This document shows, piece after piece, positions 59,659 through 64,000 of a stretch of DNA of 64,000 bases (position 1 is its first letter; each line of letters begins with the position of its first letter). The translations under genes and the position numbers were made by a program. The stretch comes from Paracoccaceae bacterium (GTDB lineage Bacteria > Pseudomonadota > Alphaproteobacteria > Rhodobacterales > Rhodobacteraceae). Below the pieces are notes generated by a model. It was not told the origin of the DNA, made no database searches, and saw only the letters and a program-made list of their open reading frames with translations. The stretch covers positions 1 to 64,000 of the forward strand of contig JAGQRV010000065.1 of the NCBI GenBank assembly GCA_020425125.1. Reading direction: 5' to 3'.

Positions 59659-60702
59659 TCAGGCCCAGCCGGCCAGGTTCGCCTCGATGACCTCGACCAG
59701 CGCCGCGATATGGGCCTCGTCGCCGTTCAGGCAGGGGATGTAGGTGAAGGCGTCTCCGCCAGCTTCCTCGAAGCTCTCGCGGATCTCCCCCTTGATCTCC
59801 TCCAGCGTCTCGATGCAGTCGGCCGAGAAGGCTGGCGCGATCACAGCAATCCGCTTGTGACCCGCGCGGGCAAGGCGGGCGACTTCCTCGACCGTGTAGG
59901 GTTTCAGCCATTCCTCCGGTCCGAACCGCGACTGGAAGGCGGTCACGATGCTTCCTTCGGGCCAGCCCAGGCGTTCGCGCAGGAGTCGCGACGTCTTCTG
60001 GCACTGGCAGTGGTACGGGTCGCCCTCGGTCAGGTAGCGCTGGGGCAGGCCGTGATAGGAAGCCACCAGAAGGTCCGGCCGCTCGGCCAGGCCGGCATAA
60101 GCGCGCTCCACCGACTGTGCCAGCGCCTCGACATAGGCGGGGCGGTCGAAATAGGCGGGCACCGTCCGCACCGACGGCTGCCATTTCTCGTCCATGAGCG
60201 TGCGGAAGAACTGGTCGTTCGCGGTTCCCGTGGTGGCACCGGCATATTGCGGATAGAGCGGGAAGAACACGATCCGGCGGCAGCCCTGCGCGATCATCGC
60301 CTTCACCTTGGATCGCGTCGACGGGTTGCCGTAGCGCATGCAGAAATCGACCACGACACTGTCGCCGTGACGCTCTGCCATGGCAGCTGCGATCTTCGCC
60401 GTCTGATCCTTTGTGATGGTCATCAGCGGACTTTCATTCGCCGCATCATTCCAGATCGACTTGTAATTGGCTCCCGACCGGCGCGGCCGCGTGGTCAGGA
60501 TCACGAGTTGGAGCAGCGGCTGCCAGAGCCAGGGCGAATAGTCGATCACCCGGCGATCGGACAGGAATTCGTTCAGATAGCGCCGCATGGACCAGTAATC
60601 GGTTGCGTCCGGCGTGCCAAGGTTGGCGAGCAGGATGCCGATCTTCTCGCGGGCGACCGGCGGGTGGCCGGCCGGCAGGTGCATTGTGTCGGTCGTCGTC
60701 AT
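59659..60702 (-). CDS. hemH: Ferrochelatase
   Basis: 347 residues. The ferrochelatase signature with the catalytic histidine is LLVASYHGLPQRYLTEGDPY; the metal-side region is APAFSADCIETLEEI with its glutamate. N-terminal GILLANLGTPDATDYWSMRRYLNEFLSDRRVI is typical. It inserts ferrous iron into protoporphyrin IX at the inner membrane in the last step of haem synthesis. A methyltransferase gene lies upstream on the same strand with a 109-base gap. No haem-regulated promoter element is obvious. Confidence 0.95.
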   Translation of the reverse strand: MTTTDTMHLPAGHPPVAREKIGILLANLGTPDATDYWSMRRYLNEFLSDRRVIDYSPWLWQPLLQLVILTTRPRRSGANYKSIWNDAANESPLMTITKDQTAKIAAAMAERHGDSVVVDFCMRYGNPSTRSKVKAMIAQGCRRIVFFPLYPQYAGATTGTANDQFFRTLMDEKWQPSVRTVPAYFDRPAYVEALAQSVERAYAGLAERPDLLVASYHGLPQRYLTEGDPYHCQCQKTSRLLRERLGWPEGSIVTAFQSRFGPEEWLKPYTVEEVARLARAGHKRIAVIAPAFSADCIETLEEIKGEIRESFEEAGGDAFTYIPCLNGDEAHIAALVEVIEANLAGWA

Positions 60703-60811
60703 GTCCCTGTCTTCGGCGCTGTGTCGGGGCGTCGCGTGTCCAGCATAGGCGGGGTCCTTTGCGGTGCAAGCCGGGTCCTGCCGGGGCGAGCTAGCGGTCG
60801 GCGGCTGGCGG

Positions 60812-61657
60812 TCAATCCCGGTGGTCGCCGGGCAGCGGATGTTCGGGGCTGCCGAGCGCGTCGGCCAGTCGCGCCGCGGCGCTGCCCGGTCTCAGCGGTT
60901 GAGGCTGCCCGGGTCCCGGAGCCCAGCCGGTGAGGCAGACAATCTCGAAGCTCGCGATGATACGGCCGTCACTCCCGGCGAAATTCGCGGCATAGATCTC
61001 GGCGGCCCGGAACAGCACGGCACGCCGCGTGAAGCCGCGCGGACGGGCGGCGAGTGCGCTGGCCTCTCCCATCGCCCTGAGGTCCCGCATCAGGCCGAGG
61101 GCACTGGTGTAGCTGACCTTCTGCGTCACCACATCCGCGACCGGAAGCGCGAAGCCGGCGCGCTGCAGGAGGCCGCCGAGATCGCGGACCTCGCCCATCG
61201 GCAGGACCCGTGGGGACAAGCCGCCGGTGATCTCCGCTTCCGCCTGTGCCAGCGCGGCCCGCAATTCGTGGAGCGTCCGTCCGCCCAGCGTGAAGCCCAG
61301 GAACAGACCGTCCGGCCGCAGCGCTCGCCGCGCCTGGATCAGCTGGCCCACGGGGTCCTCGGCCCAGTGCAGGCCGAGCGCGTGGACGACCAGATCGTGC
61401 CGTTCGGGAGACAGGTCGAGGATGTCCGTGTCTGCGACGATCGGTGCTTCGGGCAGCACCGCCTGCCACGGCGCTGCGATCCCGGCAACCACGGCCGGGT
61501 CCGTAAAGCGCCTGTTAACCATCGCGAGCCTTTCCTTCAGCTCGTCGGCCGCGGTCTCGTGCAGGAACAGCGCGGGTTCGGCCATCGCGAGGGCGCGGGC
61601 ACGATTCCGGCACAGCGCGGCGCGATCGGTAAGCTTGGGGCGGAGGTCTTGCGTCAT
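60812..61657 (-). CDS. SAM-dependent methyltransferase (BioC/NDUFAF5-like)
   Basis: 281 residues from the ATG at 61657. The methyltransferase core is of the type-11 group, with ILDLSPERHDLVVHALGLHWAEDPVGQLIQARRALRPDGLFLGFTLGGRTLHELRAAL. This segment resembles BioC and the mitochondrial complex I assembly factor NDUFAF5. The family in alphaproteobacteria is usually labelled a methyltransferase-domain protein of unknown target. Its start codon shares bases with that of the divergent comF gene (CATG). A weak ribosome site leaves the exact start open. Confidence 0.82.
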   Translation of the reverse strand: MTQDLRPKLTDRAALCRNRARALAMAEPALFLHETAADELKERLAMVNRRFTDPAVVAGIAAPWQAVLPEAPIVADTDILDLSPERHDLVVHALGLHWAEDPVGQLIQARRALRPDGLFLGFTLGGRTLHELRAALAQAEAEITGGLSPRVLPMGEVRDLGGLLQRAGFALPVADVVTQKVSYTSALGLMRDLRAMGEASALAARPRGFTRRAVLFRAAEIYAANFAGSDGRIIASFEIVCLTGWAPGPGQPQPLRPGSAAARLADALGSPEHPLPGDHRD

Positions 61658-62426
61658 GGGGCGACCGGCAGCAGCTCTTTCGGCGGGGATGCGGGCCGCC
61701 TTTGCGGCGGGGACCCGGATCCAGGAAATCGTGTTCCCGCCGCAATGCCTTCTCTGCGGGGCGCTTGTCCAGTCCGGCGGCGGACTTTGCGGCGCCTGCT
61801 GGCGGGAGACGCCGTTCATCCTTGGTCTGACCTGCGATCTGTGCGGCGCGCCGGTGATCGGTGTGGACGCTGGCGTGGCCGTTCACTGTGATGATTGCCG
61901 TCTCATCGGACGGCCCTGGAGCCGCGGACGCGCCGTCATGCTCTACCGCGACGGGGCGCGGCGGCTCGTATTGGGATTGAAGCATGGCGACCGGCTCGAC
62001 CTCGCGCCGGCGCTGTCCGGCTGGATGGCCGCGCGGGCCACACCGCTCGTCGGCGACGCTACGCTCATCGTGCCGGTGCCGGTGCATTGGCGACGGCTGC
62101 TGGCCCGGCGATACAACCAGGCTGCCGTCCTCGCTTCCGGCATCGGCGCGCGGCTGGGGCGGCCGGTCTGCCCTGATCTTCTGACCCGTCTGCGCCCGAC
62201 CCCGCCGCAGGATGGGATGGATCCCGAAGCGCGCCGTGCCAATGTCGCCGGAGCGTTCCGGCTGTCGCGCCGGCATGCCGGCCGTGCAACCGGAAGCGAC
62301 GTGCTGCTCGTCGACGACGTGATGACCTCTGGCGCCACGTTGGAAGCCTGTACCCGCGTCCTTCTTGATGCAGGCGCAGAAAATGTCGCGGTTCTGGTTC
62401 TGGCACGCGTGACCCGGGATACCTAG
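61656..62426 (+). CDS. comF: ComF-family phosphoribosyltransferase-like protein
   Basis: 256 residues from the ATG at 61656, with GGAGG nine bases upstream. An N-terminal zinc-finger-like part has four cysteine pairs (PPQCLLCG, LCGACW, TCDLCGAP, HCDDCRL). The phosphoribosyltransferase-like domain follows, with IVPVPVHWRRLLARRYNQA and the PRPP motif VLLVDDVMTSGATLEAC. ComF proteins are linked to DNA uptake in competent bacteria, though in most alphaproteobacteria the role is unproven. Glutaredoxin, a nitrilase-family protein and ubiG follow, a conserved order in Rhodobacterales. Confidence 0.9.
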   Translation: MGRPAAALSAGMRAAFAAGTRIQEIVFPPQCLLCGALVQSGGGLCGACWRETPFILGLTCDLCGAPVIGVDAGVAVHCDDCRLIGRPWSRGRAVMLYRDGARRLVLGLKHGDRLDLAPALSGWMAARATPLVGDATLIVPVPVHWRRLLARRYNQAAVLASGIGARLGRPVCPDLLTRLRPTPPQDGMDPEARRANVAGAFRLSRRHAGRATGSDVLLVDDVMTSGATLEACTRVLLDAGAENVAVLVLARVTRDT

Positions 62427-62462
62427 ATTTGGCCTATCAGACCTTCTGGACCCGTGACCCCG

Positions 62463-62720
62463 ATGCCGCCGATTGAGATCTACACCACACCCACCTGCGG
62501 CTATTGCCACGCCGCCAAGCGTCTGCTCGCCCAGAAGGGTGTGACCTACACCGAATACGACGTGATCCGCGACCCGTCGAAGCGCGGCGAGATGCTGGGC
62601 CGGTCGAACGGACGCCGGACGGTGCCCCAGATCTTCGTGGGCGAGACCCATGTGGGGGGATGTGACGACCTCTACGCGATGGAGCGCAGCGGAACCCTGG
62701 ACCCGCTGCTCGGCGTCTGA
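62463..62720 (+). CDS. grxC: Glutaredoxin 3
   Basis: About 85 residues. The dithiol active site is TPTCGYCHAAKRLL and the glutathione-binding TVPQIFVGETHVGGCDDL segment is intact. A GTG at 62454 would add three residues. Glutaredoxins reduce disulfides and glutathione adducts in the cytoplasm. It follows comF by 36 bases and is followed after four bases by the nitrilase-family gene, so these are probably co-transcribed. Confidence 0.92.
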   Translation: MPPIEIYTTPTCGYCHAAKRLLAQKGVTYTEYDVIRDPSKRGEMLGRSNGRRTVPQIFVGETHVGGCDDLYAMERSGTLDPLLGV

Positions 62721-62724
62721 GCCG

Positions 62725-63555
62725 ATGCGGGCCGCGCTGGTGCAGATGACAAGCTCGGACCAGCCGTCCGAGAACCTTGCCGCAGCCGAGGCCCTGATTG
62801 CCGGTGCCGCGGCCGACGGCGCCGGGTTCGTGCTCACCCCCGAAGTGACCAACTGCGTGTCGGCCAGCCGCAGCCATCAGGCGGAAGTGCTGAGCCTCGA
62901 AAAGGACGACCCGGTTCTTGCCGGATTGCGAGAGACGGCAGCGCGCCACGGCGTCTGGCTGGTGATCGGGTCGCTCGCGCTCAAGTCGGCCAGCGCAAGC
63001 GGTCGGTTCATCAACCGGTCCTTCCTGATCGCGCCTGAAGGCACGATCCTGGCGCGCTACGACAAGATCCACATGTTCGACGTGGTGCTGTCCGAAACCG
63101 AAAGCTACCGCGAATCCGACGGATTCCGTCCGGGATCGAAGGCCGTGCTGGCGGAGACTCCGTTCGCCCGGATCGGGCTTTCGGTTTGTTACGACCTCCG
63201 CTTTCCCCAGCTCTACCGGGCGCTTGCCAAGGCGGGCGCGCAGATCCTGACGGTCCCGGCCGCCTTTGCCGTGCCGACGGGGCAGGCGCATTGGGAGGTG
63301 CTGCTGCGCGCCCGCGCCATCGAATGCGGTGCCTACGTGCTCGCGCCCGCTCAATGCGGCAGCCACGAGGTCAGCCGGGGCCGGGGGCGCGACACTTGGG
63401 GGCATTCGCTTGCTGTGACGCCCTGGGGCGAGATCCTGGCCGATGGCGGCGACCGGCCCGGCGTGACATGCATCGATATCGATCTCGGGAAGGTGGACGG
63501 CGCGCGCGGCAAGATCCCGTCGCTGTCCCATGATCGGGCGTTCACCGGCCCGTGA
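62725..63555 (+). CDS. Carbon-nitrogen hydrolase (nitrilase superfamily, Nit-type amidase)
   Basis: 276 residues from the ATG at 62725. The catalytic triad is visible: Glu in VLTPEVTNCV, Lys in RYDKIHMFDV, Cys in LSVCYDLRFPQLYR. The sequence is close to Nit1/Nit2-type amidases, whose known work includes hydrolysing deaminated glutathione or omega-amidase substrates. Being four bases after a glutaredoxin gene makes a glutathione-repair role attractive, but this is inference. The gene converges on ubiG. Confidence 0.9.
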   Translation: MRAALVQMTSSDQPSENLAAAEALIAGAAADGAGFVLTPEVTNCVSASRSHQAEVLSLEKDDPVLAGLRETAARHGVWLVIGSLALKSASASGRFINRSFLIAPEGTILARYDKIHMFDVVLSETESYRESDGFRPGSKAVLAETPFARIGLSVCYDLRFPQLYRALAKAGAQILTVPAAFAVPTGQAHWEVLLRARAIECGAYVLAPAQCGSHEVSRGRGRDTWGHSLAVTPWGEILADGGDRPGVTCIDIDLGKVDGARGKIPSLSHDRAFTGP

Positions 63556-63586
63556 ACCGTCGGGGTCGCCTGGGTGGCCCGCCCCG

Positions 63587-64000
63587 TCAGGCCGAGTTCC
63601 GGGCCGCGGCCGCGTAGTTGACCGACAGGTCCCGTTCGGAGATCGCGAACTCCCAGCGCAGCGGGTTGAAGACGAAACCCTTGCGGTCCAGCGGCTCGAG
63701 TCCGGCCGCGACGATCATCTCGAACAATTCGTCAGGGGTAATGAAGCGGCGCCAGTCATGTGTGCCCCGCGGCAGCCAGCGCATCACGTATTCGGCACCG
63801 ACGATGCCCATCACGAAACTCTTCGGATTACGGTTCAGGGTCGAGAGTAGGATCAGCCCGCCGGACTTGAGAAGCGTCCGGCAGGTCGCCATGAACGCCG
63901 CTGGATCGGCGACATGTTCGATCACCTCCATCGCCAGGACGACGTCGAATCGCTCGTCCCCTGCGGCCAGGTCCTCGGCGGTCGCATGGCGGTAGTCGAT
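63587..64000 (-). CDS. ubiG: UbiG ubiquinone biosynthesis O-methyltransferase, C-terminal part; cut by window edge
   Basis: The last 137 residues are visible; the gene starts beyond base 64000. The frame is open to the edge and reads [29 protein letters not shown], then [50 protein letters not shown]. The second part is highly diagnostic of UbiG. It performs both O-methylation steps of ubiquinone synthesis; the SAM-binding glycine motif lies outside the window. It converges on the nitrilase-family gene. Confidence 0.92.
   Translation of the reverse strand: MDYRHATAEDLAAGDERFDVVLAMEVIEHVADPAAFMATCRTLLKSGGLILLSTLNRNPKSFVMGIVGAEYVMRWLPRGTHDWRRFITPDELFEMIVAAGLEPLDRKGFVFNPLRWEFAISERDLSVNYAAAARNSA

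Noticed and set aside
1-64000. tRNA or rRNA genes, insertion sequences, integrases, CRISPR arrays, toxin-antitoxin or phage-defence genes
   Set aside because: I looked for cloverleaf-like sequences, transposase or nuclease motifs and regularly spaced repeats and found none that I could support.

Overview
The window is high-GC, gene-dense alphaproteobacterial DNA, most likely from a Rhodobacterales (Roseobacter/Paracoccaceae-type) bacterium. The evidence is a Ruegeria-like ectoine catabolic locus with a TRAP transporter, a Brucella/Rhizobium-like erythritol locus, and conserved housekeeping runs (hslO-nudix-cca-ABC-ABC, comF-grxC-nitrilase-ubiG). I see no tRNA or rRNA genes, insertion sequences, phage genes or CRISPR arrays.

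Region 1 (1-12.8 kb) is an ectoine/5-hydroxyectoine utilisation island. On the minus strand lie asnC/lrp, ssd and atf (cut by the window edge). Diverging on the plus strand are enuR (MocR-type regulator), uehABC (TRAP uptake), a UspA protein and eutABCDE. The products are L-2,4-diaminobutyrate, then aspartate semialdehyde and aspartate. A 12-base element (ATTGTCATGATT) recurs at the enuR start and at the uehA promoter, making it a candidate EnuR operator.

Region 2 (12.9-36.9 kb) is a large C4-polyol (erythritol/threitol) island. It carries eryABCD, eryH and eryI (tpiA- and rpiB-like) with their DeoR regulator, an RbsABC-type transporter with a DUF2291 protein, and a second kinase plus GlpD-like dehydrogenase pair. 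It also has split DhaK/DhaL kinase genes that may act on erythrulose, and its own transketolase, transaldolase, class I FBPase and class II aldolase. Together these could take C4 polyols to erythrose 4-phosphate and on to hexose and triose phosphates. The most unusual gene is the transporter ATPase: after a complete double ABC ATPase it continues, in the same reading frame, into a SorC-family sugar-sensor domain closely resembling that of the EryD repressor encoded about 5.5 kb away, but without the DNA-binding part.

Region 3 (36.9-47.0 kb) is an amino-sugar (GlcNAc/MurNAc) salvage island. The minus operon is murQ, binding protein, two permeases, Gfo/Idh oxidoreductase and MalK-type ATPase. 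The plus operon is BadF-type kinase, GntR regulator, SIS-type deaminase and nagA. The divergent promoter region carries a 16-base element in inverted orientation on both sides, probably the GntR operator.

Region 4 (47.0-64 kb) is housekeeping and envelope/stress genes: an Hpt protein and a divergent receiver-SpoIIE phosphatase, two Nudix hydrolases, Hsp33, CCA-adding enzyme, two ABC exporter half-transporters, an RNA methyltransferase, two L,D-transpeptidases around a CAP-domain lipoprotein, a tiny membrane protein, ferrochelatase, a methyltransferase, ComF, glutaredoxin, a nitrilase-family amidase, and the 3' end of ubiG.
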